From positions 159,264-223,263 of the forward strand of contig NZ_VSSS01000038.1 in assembly GCF_008123425.1 (NCBI RefSeq): a stretch of DNA of 64,000 nt. Direction: 5' to 3'. A program made the translations under genes and the position numbers. The DNA is from Bradyrhizobium rifense (GTDB lineage Bacteria > Pseudomonadota > Alphaproteobacteria > Rhizobiales > Xanthobacteraceae). How positions within the stretch are numbered: position 1 is the stretch's first letter; the number at the start of each line of letters is the position of its first letter. A model generated the notes under the pieces. That model did no database searches, was not told the DNA's origin, and saw only the letters and a list, made by a program, of their open reading frames with translations. This document shows, one piece after another, positions 17,786 to 27,230 of this stretch.

Positions 17786-19284
17786 TCGCCGCCGGAACGC
17801 ACGGTTGCATCGAAGGTAAGGCGTCGTGATCGCAGCGCGGAAGCCTCTCCGTTGGACGGCTCTAGCGAAAACGCCCTCATACGGTAACGCCAATGAGCGA
17901 GGCTGCTCAATGAATGCGGTCCGCGCGTCCGAGCCGCTGCCCGTGAATCGATTATGTGAGTTGTGGTCCGCCACACAGATTTCGCATTGACGGTGTCTCA
18001 GGCGGCAAGCCGGCTAACCGCTGGACATGAGAAGGAATGAGATGAAAGCCCACCGTCAGACCGTCGCAAGGGCGAAATTACAAGCCTCTCACGCGACGAA
18101 CTGGCGAAGCATTGGCGTCAATTTGCATCGTCTGCTGAAGCCGTCGACGTGTCTTTGGGTGACAAAGTAGCCGGTTCGCCGGATCACGCCACGCGAATTG
18201 GCTTCCGCCGCCAAATTTGGCCGTGAGGCGTTTCAGTCGAGCTCTGGCATCTTGGACCAAACACGGATAGCTCAACGCCATAACGTCGCGGCTTATTAAG
18301 GCGAGGCGGCGAGCAAAAGCTCCTGCTAGCGGGCTTCCGTAGCCAAACCATCGTAGATGTCTGCGCGGATCGTCTGCACGAGGCAAGTTCGCAACGAAGT
18401 CACGCATGACGAGAAACTTCAAGCGAAAATCGTAGTCGAAAGGCCAACCACAACAGAACTCTCCGGTGGACAATTCCGGACAGAACCGATGTTCTTCATC
18501 CAGATAAGTTCGGTGCAGATGATCAGGAGTATTTGGGCTGCCGATGCCGGGGTGGCAGCCCCTCGATATATCAGTCGCACGACACGAGCGGTGCCGGCGT
18601 CAACTCTACCGGAACCACTCCGTTACAATCCGATCTCATCTCCGACAGCAGCGGGTTGCGCGACCCATGATCTGGCGGTCAGGCCATCGCGACATGCGTT
18701 GTCAATGCGACAGCACCACATGCAACAATCGCGACAATTGACGTTTACGCCCTCGCTTCCAGTATCTGCGGCTCTGCTCTTCGACTGGCCGTTCCTATGG
18801 CCCCGATAGGATCGCTCAGATGAGGGCCCGACGCATCCGGGCCCGCGAACGAAACTCGTTCCGTTCGCATCAGCGCCGATTTCTCCGCGGGTCGTCTCAC
18901 ACCTCTTTGGCACTCTTCGCCTTCTGGGGAAGAGACTGCAATTCAAATCACGTTCGTTCCATGTGCTCTCTCTTTCGTTTCGTTGCCGCCAGTGTTATCT
19001 CGTATTTTGCTTCGGGCTCTGTCCTCGAAGGGACGACTTCATCGTCTGGATTGGCTTCAGCGCCGATCTACACGCTTTCTATCGCGGCTCCTGCCGCTCT
19101 TCGTGCTCGGCCGCGTTGGGCGCAACGCCGGTTCCCGATCGATACCACTCACCCATAGCGCGAGCGAGGCGCCAAGCACGCTGATAGATTTACTGATGGG
19201 TTCAATCACAAGGACGGGAGAGGCAGACCGCAGCCATCACTTCGACGTCCGCAATCCGGGCGAGCCAGAGGTAACGGGGCTTGG
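17786..19284. other. Gene-poor stretch
   Basis: About 1.5 kb with only unrecognised frames on both strands (for example 18078-18473 minus, 18983-19357 plus). None has a good ribosome site or family motif. I read this as decayed or non-coding island DNA. Confidence 0.4.
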
Positions 19285-20664
19285 TTATGCTCCAGCTTTT
19301 TCGACAGCGGCAGATCCTAAAGGTTCTCTGCGATCGCTTGTGACAGCAGTGAGATAGCGAGCGAAGAGCGAGATCGTTCGTGTGTGCGAATCGAGGGTGC
19401 TTCTGCCGCTGTGTCCCGCCAACCAATCGTCGAAGAGCTTCCTCCGGGCAGCCCCTAGATCCGCATTTTGGATAAGTGTGTCCCGCGTTGGGTAGAGTTT
19501 CTCCCGGAAAGCTGCCCGGCCTAGGAAGCTGCCATTTCGCCAAAGAGTGATGCGAGCCTCTTTCGCAAATTGCGGATGATCTTCTGTGCCAAAGTGCGGG
19601 CGCTTCACGATCCTGGCCTCGATCGCAGCAAAAGGACCGATATTCAAGCGAATGGTCTCTGACGCGTACCGGCCGTTTTTGTTGTAGATGTTGGTTGGCA
19701 GTTGCCGCCAATTGCGCAGCGAGACGCTCGTTTGCAGTAGGTCGAGCCGGAAGAGGCAGATGGTAATGCCGCTTTCGCAATGGCGTGCGGCTCCACATGA
19801 GACGAGGTCCGTCTCGCCCCAGAACCGCGGAGCGGGAAACGAGGGGGCGAGTGGGGCGGGCCCTCTTAGCCTCTGGACCAAATCAGGGGCGACCTGTCCG
19901 ACTTGATCGGCGGCGGTGGCCCGGTGGACATCCAGCTCTATCGCCAGAGGCCCGAAGTTGTCTTCATTAGTACCCAGAAGGCTGGAAAGGATATCGACGT
20001 GATGATAGCCGGAATGACAAAGCATTCCATAGCCATACCGATATGGATGATCTTGGCGGGAGAGAATCTCCTCTTCCGTGTTCCAGACTCCCTCGTGATG
20101 CTCGATGCCAATATAGGTGATGGGCGTGCCGAGCTTACGGGAGGCGTGGCGCGCATAACGTCCAATCAGGTCGTAGACTGCGTTGTATCGTCGCGGGGCC
20201 ATCACGACGCAGCGCCCGCCACTCCGGTTGGAGATCGCCTTGAGTTCCGCCGCCTCCCCAACAACTCGGTCCACTGCAGGGCGCCCATTCGACCCCATTG
20301 GAAGCACAACCGGCTTGTCGACCAGACAATCAAGACCAAGTCCAAGTGCCGCGCGAAGGTAGTCCAGATGGGCCTTCGGTTCGGTCGAGACAATGACTTT
20401 AGAGCTTGGACTTGCCAACGCTCTGAGAGCGTCCTCCCCCTCGCCGGAGTACCAGATGCCCTGTGGTCGGAGATCGGGTACCCAAGAGATACTCATCGGC
20501 TTGCACGCGCGCGTCTTGAAAAAGGCATGCACAGCATTTTTCGTGCTCGCGAGCTCAATCACATGGAATCCCGAGGCTCGCCTGCTGGCGACGGCGCTCT
20601 CGATCAGAGGAATATACTTAGCCATGGCGTGAGGACCGAGCCCGACGAGTACAAGATCCTTCAT
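19285..20664 (-). CDS. Gfo/Idh/MocA-like NAD(P) oxidoreductase
   Basis: The 459-residue product starts MKDLVLVGLGPHAMAKYIPL, a Rossmann nucleotide-binding start (GxGxxA type). It continues with VSTEPKAHLDYLRAAL and CLVDKPVV, the positions where Gfo/Idh/MocA oxidoreductases carry the conserved T-P-x-x-H and EKP-type lysine motifs. A large unfamiliar C-terminal part (about 230-459) is longer than in standard members. The start at 20664 has GGAG 9-14 bases upstream; the frame is open further, to 20811. It follows the radical SAM gene on the same strand and probably shares its sigma-54 promoter. Members oxidise sugars, cyclitols or related compounds; the substrate here is unknown. Confidence 0.7.
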   Translation of the reverse strand: MKDLVLVGLGPHAMAKYIPLIESAVASRRASGFHVIELASTKNAVHAFFKTRACKPMSISWVPDLRPQGIWYSGEGEDALRALASPSSKVIVSTEPKAHLDYLRAALGLGLDCLVDKPVVLPMGSNGRPAVDRVVGEAAELKAISNRSGGRCVVMAPRRYNAVYDLIGRYARHASRKLGTPITYIGIEHHEGVWNTEEEILSRQDHPYRYGYGMLCHSGYHHVDILSSLLGTNEDNFGPLAIELDVHRATAADQVGQVAPDLVQRLRGPAPLAPSFPAPRFWGETDLVSCGAARHCESGITICLFRLDLLQTSVSLRNWRQLPTNIYNKNGRYASETIRLNIGPFAAIEARIVKRPHFGTEDHPQFAKEARITLWRNGSFLGRAAFREKLYPTRDTLIQNADLGAARRKLFDDWLAGHSGRSTLDSHTRTISLFARYLTAVTSDRREPLGSAAVEKAGA

Positions 20665-20797
20665 GTCTTCTGATCTCCTCTCGTCCTCCGCCCCGATCAA
20701 AGCTTCGGGCGCGAACCAGTCAGAGTTTGGGTCGATCCGACCGCAACCGAACTGGCACTCCTTGCAGAGCCGACCGTTCCGATCCAAGGCTCGTCGG

Positions 20798-21823
20798 TCA
20801 TCCGCAGGCAAGCGCGCGATTTTCGATATTCTTCAGAAGGGCCACCTGCGAGGGGCAGTGGGAGCAGCCGCTGTCCGCCCGGTAGTGCTTCAGCGCCGGA
20901 GAGGTTCGCCAAGCCGTATCGAGATCGAATTCAGGGGATCGGATGTTGCCGACAAGGAACGCCTCGCTGTCCGGATCCCCAACGACGTAGGGACAGGGGT
21001 AGAGATCGCCATTTGCCGAGAGGTAGACAGAGGTGATGCCGCAGTCACATTTGGAGAATTTAACGTTCGGCCGCGGCTGGCTTGTATCAACAAAAATCGG
21101 AGGTGGCAGCTCAAGGCGGGCCGCGGTCTTTGCAGCCGTTGCGATCAGAGCCTGCTGCAACTCTCTGATCTCATCAGCCGACCCTAGGAGCGCTTCCTCG
21201 TTGTCCAGAGCGACACCTGAGGCGAACATCGGCTTAATTCTGAAGGAACCAACGCCAATCGAGGACAGCAGTCGATACGCGTCCAGCGCTTCAGCGATGT
21301 TCTGTCGATTGGCCGTCATCCTGGCCTGCACCAAGACCCCGCAATTGGCTGCTTCGGACATCTGACGGAGTGCGGAATCGTAAACACCCGGCTTTCCGCG
21401 GAAGCGGTCCACAGTGTCCCGCTTTGCGCCGTCGAAGCTAAATTGAAGGGTGAGCTTCCCAGGATCATCGAAGATGGAGACCACATCAGAAATTGGAACT
21501 TGGCCAAGCCCCGCTGTATTTAATTGGACTTGCATCCCCCGTTTTTGTCCATGCGCGAGCACGGCTTCCGTTCGCGGAAACACGACTCTGAGAAGCGGCT
21601 CACCACCCGTCACTGAGACCTTTGTCAGGCCATACCGGTCGATAAGCAGATCGATAAAGTTTGTCATCTCATCGACCGACAACTGCGACGGCTCTAAACG
21701 TCTCTTGTACTCGTCTCGATACTGTTGGGGAACATAACAATGCTTGCAATGAAGGTTGCAATAAAACGATACGCAGAGTCTCAGATGGTCAAACACAATT
21801 GGAAGCCGCTTGTCGGGTGGCAT
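20798..21823 (-). CDS. Radical SAM protein with SPASM-like C-terminus
   Basis: This 341-residue protein has the radical SAM cluster motif CxxxCxxC at C22, C26 and C29, then VTGGEPLL, the SAM-contacting GGEP. Its C-terminal part has C-x11-G-x4-C (CGITSVYLSANGDLYPC) and a later CSHC, as in SPASM/twitch domains that bind extra iron-sulfur clusters. The frame ends at ALACG. In the overlapping frame just downstream, CKECQFGCG appears before the next gene, which may be the lost end of the SPASM domain after a frameshift. The ATG has GGAG 8 bases upstream. A -24/-12 element and a NifA site lie directly upstream, so expression in nitrogen-fixing cells is expected. SPASM enzymes modify peptides, proteins or small molecules (BtrN and anSME are examples). 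Confidence 0.85.
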   Translation of the reverse strand: MPPDKRLPIVFDHLRLCVSFYCNLHCKHCYVPQQYRDEYKRRLEPSQLSVDEMTNFIDLLIDRYGLTKVSVTGGEPLLRVVFPRTEAVLAHGQKRGMQVQLNTAGLGQVPISDVVSIFDDPGKLTLQFSFDGAKRDTVDRFRGKPGVYDSALRQMSEAANCGVLVQARMTANRQNIAEALDAYRLLSSIGVGSFRIKPMFASGVALDNEEALLGSADEIRELQQALIATAAKTAARLELPPPIFVDTSQPRPNVKFSKCDCGITSVYLSANGDLYPCPYVVGDPDSEAFLVGNIRSPEFDLDTAWRTSPALKHYRADSGCSHCPSQVALLKNIENRALACG

Positions 21824-21855
21824 CGGGTGCTCCTCGGTGGTCTGACCGCATCTTG

Positions 21856-21871
21856 AGCAAGGCTTGGGCCA
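21856..21871 (-). promoter_or_regulatory. Sigma-54 (-24/-12) promoter of the radical SAM gene
   Basis: Read on the minus strand the sequence is TGGCCCAAGCCTTGCT: GG and GC are 10 bases apart, TTGCT is exact, and one position (C for A in the -24 box) departs from consensus. The predicted start at about 21845 leaves a 22-base leader to the ATG. A perfect NifA site lies 75 bases above the start. Confidence 0.75.
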
Positions 21872-21911
21872 CTCCCAAGCAGAAGATTCTTGACGATTTT
21901 CTTTGGCACTA

Positions 21912-21927
21912 TGTCATGCTCAAAACA
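21912..21927 (-). promoter_or_regulatory. NifA upstream activator site for the radical SAM gene
   Basis: TGT at 21912-21914 and ACA at 21925-21927 with exactly 10 bases between. The centre is about 75 bases from the predicted transcription start, a functional distance for NifA. Confidence 0.65.
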
Positions 21928-22060
21928 AACCCGTCGCGTTCCGCGCAAGAGCCTCGTTTGCTTTCTGACAGAACAGAGTGATCGGGCGGGAATGCGATCA
22001 CGACAGAGGCTTGGGTTGAAGCGCGACCGCCCGGACGATCGATGGCACACAAAGCAACCG

Positions 22061-22074
22061 GTGGTTCGTCACAG
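22061..22074 (+). repeat. Left inverted repeat of IS630 copy 1
   Basis: GTGGTTCGTCACAG; its reverse complement matches 23512-23525 at 13 of 14 positions. Confidence 0.75.
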
Positions 22075-22113
22075 TGATTTTGACGTTTTGATACCGAACC
22101 ATTCGAGGATCGG

Positions 22114-22350
22114 CTAGCCTTCCAGCGGCACGAGGATTTCGATGCTTCTGGGGACGCCCGGTTGACGTCGGATGAAGCCATTTCGTTCGAGGGTGACGAT
22201 CATCTGGCGGACCGAAGGCGGGCTGACGCGGAAATGGCGCTGGATGTCAGCTTCGGCGGGCGGCTGTCCGAACATGTATGAATAGATATGGATAAAAGCG
22301 AGGGAGTGCCCCTGCTTCTCGGTGAAGCGCGCGCCTGATTTTGGACTCAT
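22114..22350 (-). CDS. Small winged-helix DNA-binding protein carried by IS630
   Basis: This 78-residue product (MSPKSGARFTEKQGHSLAFI at its start) has a LexA/MarR-like winged-helix pattern: FTEKQG, a helix with PPAEADIQRHFRVSPPSVRQM as turn and recognition helix, then TLERNGFIRRQPGVPRSIEIL as the wing. It lies inside the inverted repeats and is transcribed divergently from the transposase, with only 38 bases between the starts. A relative occupies the same position in the IS630 copy at 53.7 kb, so it belongs to the element. It may regulate the transposase; this is inference. The frame also allows a TTG start at 22377. Confidence 0.7.
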   Translation of the reverse strand: MSPKSGARFTEKQGHSLAFIHIYSYMFGQPPAEADIQRHFRVSPPSVRQMIVTLERNGFIRRQPGVPRSIEILVPLEG

Positions 22351-22388
22351 CGTTGGATTCGTCCCAGCCTCCAACAAGGAGGCAAAGC

Positions 22389-23517
22389 ATGAATGTACGT
22401 TATCGTGTCGAATTGAGCCAAGCCGAGCGCGATGAACTGACGGCGATGCTCGGCGGCGGCAAGCACGCCGCCCGCAAGCTCGAGCGGGCGCAGATTTTGC
22501 TGGTGGCCGACGGGGGCCGCTGCGACGCGGAGATCGTCCGAACCGTCCGGGTCAGCCTTTCTACCGCCGGCCGGACCAAGCGCCGCTTCGTGGAAGGCAA
22601 TCTGGAGCGGGCCTTGAGCGAGGAGCCGCGTCCGGGCACCGAGCGCAAGCTGACCGGCAAGGAGGAGGCCCTGCTGGTGGCGACCGCATGCACCAAGCGC
22701 CCGTCAGCCGCAAACGCTGGACGCTGACGCTTTTGGTCGACACGATGGTCGAGCTCGCCGATCACGACAGTCTGTCGGGCGAGACCGTGCGTCGCCGGCT
22801 GGCCGAAAATGACGTCAAGCCGTGGCGCAGGGACATGTGGTGCATTCCCCATATCGATGGCGAATATGTCGCGTCGCATGGAAGATGTGCTCGATCACTA
22901 TGCTGAAGCGCCTGATCCTGAGCGGCCCCTGGTCTGCTTCGACGAGACTCCCATCCAGCTGATCGGGGAGGTGCGCCAGCCGGTCCCGGCCCAACCGGGA
23001 CGACGCGAGCGGTACGATTACGAGTATCGCCGCAACGGCACCCCAATCTCTTCGTCACCTTCGATCCATATCGAGGTTGGCGCAACGTCAGGGTCACCGA
23101 CCGCCGCGCCGCCGTGGACTATGCCCACTGCATGCGTGAACTCGTCGACGTCCATTATCCCGGCGCCACCTGTATCCGTGTCGTGCAGGACAATTTGTCG
23201 ATCCACAAGCCTGGGGCGCTGTATGAGGCCTTCGCGCCCGCAGAGGCCCGACGTATCCTGCGCCGCCTCGAATTCCACTTCACCCCGAAGCACGCCAGTT
23301 GGCTCAACATGCTCGAGTGCGAGATCTCCGGGCTTCAGCGCCAGTGTCTCGGTCGCCGCATCGACGACCCCAAAAGGCTCCGAAACCAGATCGCCGCATG
23401 GCAACGGCGGCGAAACCAATCCGAGCTCGCATCAAATGGATGTTCACAACCGACAAAGCCCGCGCCAAACTCGGCCGCGCCTATCCAGTCACCGCCAAGG
23501 AGTCAACATCGCTGTGA
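22389..23517 (+). pseudogene. IS630 transposase, frameshifted
   Basis: The N-terminus (MNVRYRVELSQAERDELTAM) follows AAGGAGG at a good distance. The frame then shifts near 22700, 22870, 23050 and 23420. Catalytic DDE landmarks are visible in successive frames: VCFDETPIQL, VVQDNLSIHKPG and FHFTPKHASWLNMLECE. The C-terminus IKWMFTTDKARAKLGRAY ends at 23517 next to the right inverted repeat. A complete protein would be about 370 residues; this copy cannot make active transposase. Confidence 0.85.
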
Positions 23518-23525
23518 TGAACCAC
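23512..23525 (+). repeat. Right inverted repeat of IS630 copy 1
   Basis: CTGTGATGAACCAC, followed by TAG. It pairs with 22061-22074 with one mismatch, and a variant (CTGTGCAGAACCAC) ends copy 2 at 53961-53974. Confidence 0.75.
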
Positions 23526-23711
23526 TAGTTGCCTGAGTGAGCGGCGCCGAGGAGTGTTGTTGCGCGTTCCTCGATGCTGCGAGGAAATCCTGCGTGAGAG
23601 GCGGCTATGAGCCTGATATGAGCGCCATCCACTCGCAACTCACCGATAATTCTCGCTTAATACCGGGCAAGAGTGTTGCTTTGCGGAACTACGCACGATG
23701 GTGTCGTCTAT

Positions 23712-24245
23712 ATGATTGAGCGAAAGTCTTGGGGGGCTGTGGAAGTCGAAGGCAATAGCGGCCGCAACGGCGCGCCGGTCCGCGGCGACTGGGAACGTGC
23801 CGAGGCGGGAGAGCTTTACGCGCTGCCATTTGCCGACCTCCTATTTCACGGTCAGACCGTTCATCACGACAATTTCGATCCAAACCACGTCGAAACCGCA
23901 AGTTTGCTCAGCGTCAAGACCGGCGGTTGTCCTGAAGACTGCGCCTACTGCGCACAGGGCGTGCATTACGACACTGGCCTGAAGGCGACCCGCTTGATGG
24001 ATCGCGCGGACGTGGTCGCCGCCGCGCAGCACGCCAAGGCCGCCGGGGCGACGCGCTTCTGCATGGCCGCGGCCTGGCGCAATCCAAAGGACCGCGATCT
24101 CGATCAGGTCTGCGACACGATTGCCGCTATTAAACGTGTTGTCATGGAGGCGTGCGTAACGCTCGGCATGCTCACGCCAAAGCAAGCCGCACGACTCGCC
24201 GACGCCGGCCTCGACTTTTACAATCACAACGTCGACTTCGCTTAG
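23712..24245 (+). pseudogene. bioB: Biotin synthase BioB, C-terminal half missing
   Basis: BioB is the radical SAM enzyme that inserts sulfur into dethiobiotin. The start (MIERKSWGAVE) leads into the iron-sulfur motif CPEDCAYC (C73, C77, C80) and on to LDFYNHNVDFA, then stops: 177 residues, against about 320-340 in complete enzymes. The second half of the barrel, including the residues that hold the [2Fe-2S] sulfur donor, is gone. The break falls at the conserved NHNVDT strand, and panD begins 51 bases later, which suggests an internal deletion joined the two. The frame is open from 23673, but the ATG at 23712 gives the best start. Confidence 0.85.
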
Positions 24246-24296
24246 GTTGTCAAACCAATAAAGGTGCTGCGCGCAAGCGATCAGCGTAGGTGAAAA

Positions 24297-24650
24297 ATGC
24301 AGATTGTCTTGATGAAGGGAACGATCCATTGCGCCTCGGTAACCGAAGCCGACCTCCACTATGAAGGCTCGATCTCGATTGATCGCGGGCTCCTGGACGC
24401 GGCCGGTATCCTGATCAACGAACGCGTCGAACTCTACAATCTTGAGACGGGGGCACGCTTTGCAACGTTTGTGACAGAAGCGCCACAAGGATCCGGCACC
24501 GTAGACGTGAACGGTGCGGCGGCCCGACTGGCGATGCCCGGAGATAAGATAAGTATCGTCGCATACGCGTCATTTGACGAGGAGGATGCAAGACTCTTCA
24601 GGCCGCGAATTGTGCTGGTTGATCGAGACAATCGCATCCTGCCGGTTTGA
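24297..24650 (+). CDS. panD: Aspartate 1-decarboxylase PanD
   Basis: PanD decarboxylates aspartate to beta-alanine for pantothenate and coenzyme A. The proenzyme cuts itself between Gly24 and Ser25 to make the pyruvoyl group; YEGS is present with serine at position 25. The 117-residue length is normal. The substrate-binding stretch NGAAARLAMPGDKISI (about residues 72-87) is intact. It sits inside a bio cluster and, with the panB remnant 3 kb downstream, is part of a combined vitamin block. It is one of only two intact genes in that block. Confidence 0.95.
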   Translation: MQIVLMKGTIHCASVTEADLHYEGSISIDRGLLDAAGILINERVELYNLETGARFATFVTEAPQGSGTVDVNGAAARLAMPGDKISIVAYASFDEEDARLFRPRIVLVDRDNRILPV

Positions 24651-24735
24651 AGTCAAAACAGCCAACGCGGGAAGGCCCTGTTCTTCGCCGCCAGTTGGAG
24701 TTTTGCGGCGTCCATCGTTGCTCAGCGAGTGAAGA

Positions 24736-25884
24736 ATGAGTTCCGTCATTGCCGCTAAATCGGCCAGCTATGTGGCAGGCTTGGATGCGCTTCAAGAAGA
24801 CGATCGCCTGCGCGGTATCACGCCGCGCATCGGGTCCGACTTTTCATCAAGCGGTTATCTGGCCCAGGCGAGCGCGCCGCGCATGAAAAAGGCCATTCTC
24901 GCGCTGGAAGCCGGTACTCCGATCGGAGCCGGCGGATCACGGCTTCTGCGCGGCAACTACGAGGAGCACGAATGCCTCGAGGCAGACGCCGCGCGGTTCT
25001 TCGGGGCGCAGACCGCGCTCTTCTTCGGCTGTGGCTATTTTGCAAGTTTTCCGGTGCTGACAAGGCTGCCGCAACGGCACAACCTGCTTGTCCTTGAGTC
25101 TCTGGTTCACGCCAATACTCATGAAGGGGCGCGGCTGGCCGAGCCGCTTTCAGAATCTGCGCCCATAAGGACCCGCAGGCTATCGAGAGCGAAATTCGCC
25201 ACTGGCGTGCCGCGGGCGGAGCGGGGCAGGTCTGGATCGTAGTCGAGAGCCTCTACAGCATGGATGGCGATTTCGCACCGCTTGAAGATCTGCTCGCGAT
25301 TGTGGGCCGGCACGATGTGTTCTTGGTCGGGGAGGAGGCGGATGCCACCGGTGTTTGTGGCGAGCAAGGACGAGGTCTCACAGCGCCCTATGAAGGACGC
25401 GAAACTCTCCTCGTTGTACATACCTGCGGCAAAGCGCTGGGAGCTGCCGGGTCGCTTGTCACCGCCTCTGGCGTGCTGCGCGACTTCATAATCAATCGCT
25501 GTCGCCTGCTTGTTCTTCGCGACCGCTCCTTCGCCGTTAATGGCGGTGGCAGCATGGGAGACTCTGTCGATTCTGCAGGAGGAGCCGGAGCGCCAACGGC
25601 GGCTGGCGAAGCTTGTCGCGCTCACCCATTGGGAGATCGTTGCGCGAGGCGAGAGACGTCCTTCAAACTCGCTGATCCTGCCCTATATCGTTGGCGAGAA
25701 TGCCCGCGCCCTGAGGCGAGCCCCCGCGCTACAGGCTCGAGGATTTGACATCCGAGGACTCAGACCGCCAACGGTGCCGGCCGGCACGGCCCGTTTACGA
25801 ATTTCGCTGACGCTGAACGTCGGAGAGGAAGAGGTACGTGCGATGCTCGATGCGCTCGCCGAGGAGACGAGGGACGGATCTTGA
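24736..25884 (+). pseudogene. bioF: 8-amino-7-oxononanoate synthase BioF, frameshifted
   Basis: BioF joins pimeloyl thioester and alanine in biotin synthesis using PLP. The N-terminal third (24736 to about 25165) has GSDFSSSGYLAQA and GAGGSRLLRGNYEEHE. A shift near 25165 leads to WIVVESLYSMDGDFAPLEDL and HTCGKALGAAGS, which contains the PLP lysine. A second shift near 25505 leads to the C-terminal domain up to the stop at 25884, which overlaps the bioD start. Drifted positions such as EEADATGVCG for the usual DEAHATGVYG show relaxed selection rather than a simple reading error. Confidence 0.85.
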
Positions 25885-26516
25885 TGAGTCAGCGGATCGT
25901 GGTGACCGGCACAGATACGGGGATAGGCAAAACTGTCTTTTCGGCAGGCCTTGCCCATCTCCTCGGCGCGAATTATTGGAAACCAATTCAGACTGGTCTT
26001 GAAGGAGAGAGCGATAGCCAGCTGGTCGCACGACTGGGCGGTCTGTCGGCCGATCGGATCATTCCGGAGCGTTACCGCCTTACAACGCCCGCTTCCCCGC
26101 ATCATTCCGCCGAAATAGACGCAATTCGCATCGATCCCGATTCGCTCGTGGTGCCGGATACCGGGGAGCGGCTGCTCGTCATCGAAGGCGTCGGCGGACT
26201 GATGGTGCCGCTGAATTCCAGCGAACTTTACATCGACGTCTTCGAACGGTGGCGGCTTCCCGTCGTGCTTTGCGCCCGCACGCAACTCGGTACCATCAAT
26301 CACTCTCTGCTGTCGATAGAGGCCTTGCGAAAGCGCCAGATCGAACTTCTTGGGATCGCATTCATCGGGGAAAGAAATTCTGAAACTGAGAGCGCAATTT
26401 GTGACATCACGCGGGTGCGCTGGTTAGGACGGCTGCCCTGGATTTCTCCTCTGACGGCAGACAGCCTGCAGGCTGCCTTCAAGGGCTCGTTTATCCCCGG
26501 CGATTTCAAGCCTTGA
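25884..26516 (+). CDS. bioD: Dethiobiotin synthetase BioD
   Basis: BioD closes the ureido ring of dethiobiotin from 7,8-diaminopelargonate, CO2 and ATP. The 210-residue protein has the P-loop GTDTGIGKT at the N-terminus, WKPIQTG (substrate lysine) and VIEGVGGLMVPL, all typical. The ATG overlaps the bioF stop (TGATG), and the bioA ATG in turn overlaps the bioD stop, the usual tight bio operon order. It is intact although its neighbours bioF, bioA and bioB are broken, so it probably has no pathway to serve unless core-genome copies supply the missing steps. Confidence 0.92.
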   Translation: MSQRIVVTGTDTGIGKTVFSAGLAHLLGANYWKPIQTGLEGESDSQLVARLGGLSADRIIPERYRLTTPASPHHSAEIDAIRIDPDSLVVPDTGERLLVIEGVGGLMVPLNSSELYIDVFERWRLPVVLCARTQLGTINHSLLSIEALRKRQIELLGIAFIGERNSETESAICDITRVRWLGRLPWISPLTADSLQAAFKGSFIPGDFKP

Positions 26517-27230
26517 TGCCAGACAAGAGGTGGCCAATTTGGCATCCATTCACGCAGCATGCTCTTGACAACGAGGACCAAAGTTGTGCGTGGCGACGAT
26601 GCTTATCTCTACACTGCGCCCATCGAATCAAAAATGAAATCTCATCCTGGTGGGTCGTCACTCACGGCCCCTTGCCAGCCGCAAATCGTGAGCGCGATTC
26701 AGAAGAACCGGTGCCTGCAAGCTGAACCAAATCATTTTCGCCGGCTACACGCACGATCCGGCTGAAGAGCTCGCTCGGCTCCTTTTGAACCTCGCACCCC
26801 GAGGCGTCGAACATCGTTTCTACCCGGATAGTAGGTCAGCCAGCGTGGAAGTCGCCGTGAAGATGGCACTCGGCTATCGGCACCATATAGGCGAACAGCG
26901 AACACGCATCGTTGTCATGCAACACTCCTATCAGGGCGACACCTTCGGGCGATGTCAGTTGGGGCCCGCGGTATCTTCAACGCAGCGTACGGCCCTTTCC
27001 TGTTCGACGAGACCTCAATCCCGTTCCCTGCGAGCTGTCGTGAGCAGGCGACACTTGATGCGCTTGAGTCAGCATGTCGAAACGAAAATCCCGCGGCTTT
27101 ATCGTCGAGGCTCTGGTATCAGAGGCAGGCGGAATGTTGATGTACCCAGCTTTGAAGCTAAGAGAGATGAAGCGCATCTGCGAGGCGTCGGACATTCTGT
27201 TCATTGCCGATGAGGCATGACGGGCTAAGG
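26516..27230 (+). pseudogene. bioA: Adenosylmethionine-8-amino-7-oxononanoate aminotransferase BioA, heavily decayed
   Basis: The ATG overlaps the bioD stop and opens with PIWHPFTQHALDNE, the BioA start. Identifiable pieces then follow in changing frames: TKVVRGDDAYLYTA (26.58 kb), ISSWWVVTHG (26.64 kb), SVEVAVKMALGYRHHIGEQ (26.85 kb), MSVGARGIFNAAYGPFLFD (26.95 kb) and MKRICEASDILFIADEA (27.17 kb), which ends near the conserved D-E-V motif. The remaining half, with the PLP lysine, is not recognisable. A functional enzyme has about 430 residues. Many shifts and a lost 3' half mark this as an old pseudogene. Confidence 0.85.

Larger units (their letters stand above)
22061..23525 (+). mobile_element. 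IS630-family element with accessory winged-helix gene, decayed
   Basis: The element is bounded by inverted repeats of 14 bases with one mismatch (22061-22074 and 23512-23525). It contains a frameshifted IS630-type transposase on + and a divergent small winged-helix gene on -. CTAG follows the right end, consistent with TA target preference. Two further copies of the same family occur at 50.4 kb and 53.0-54.0 kb. Confidence 0.8.

Noticed and set aside
21905..21921. TGGCACTATGTCATGC as a -24/-12 promoter on the plus strand
   Set aside because: GG and GC are 11 bases apart, a spacing sigma-54 does not accept, and no plus-strand gene follows. It overlaps the NifA site of the minus-strand operon.
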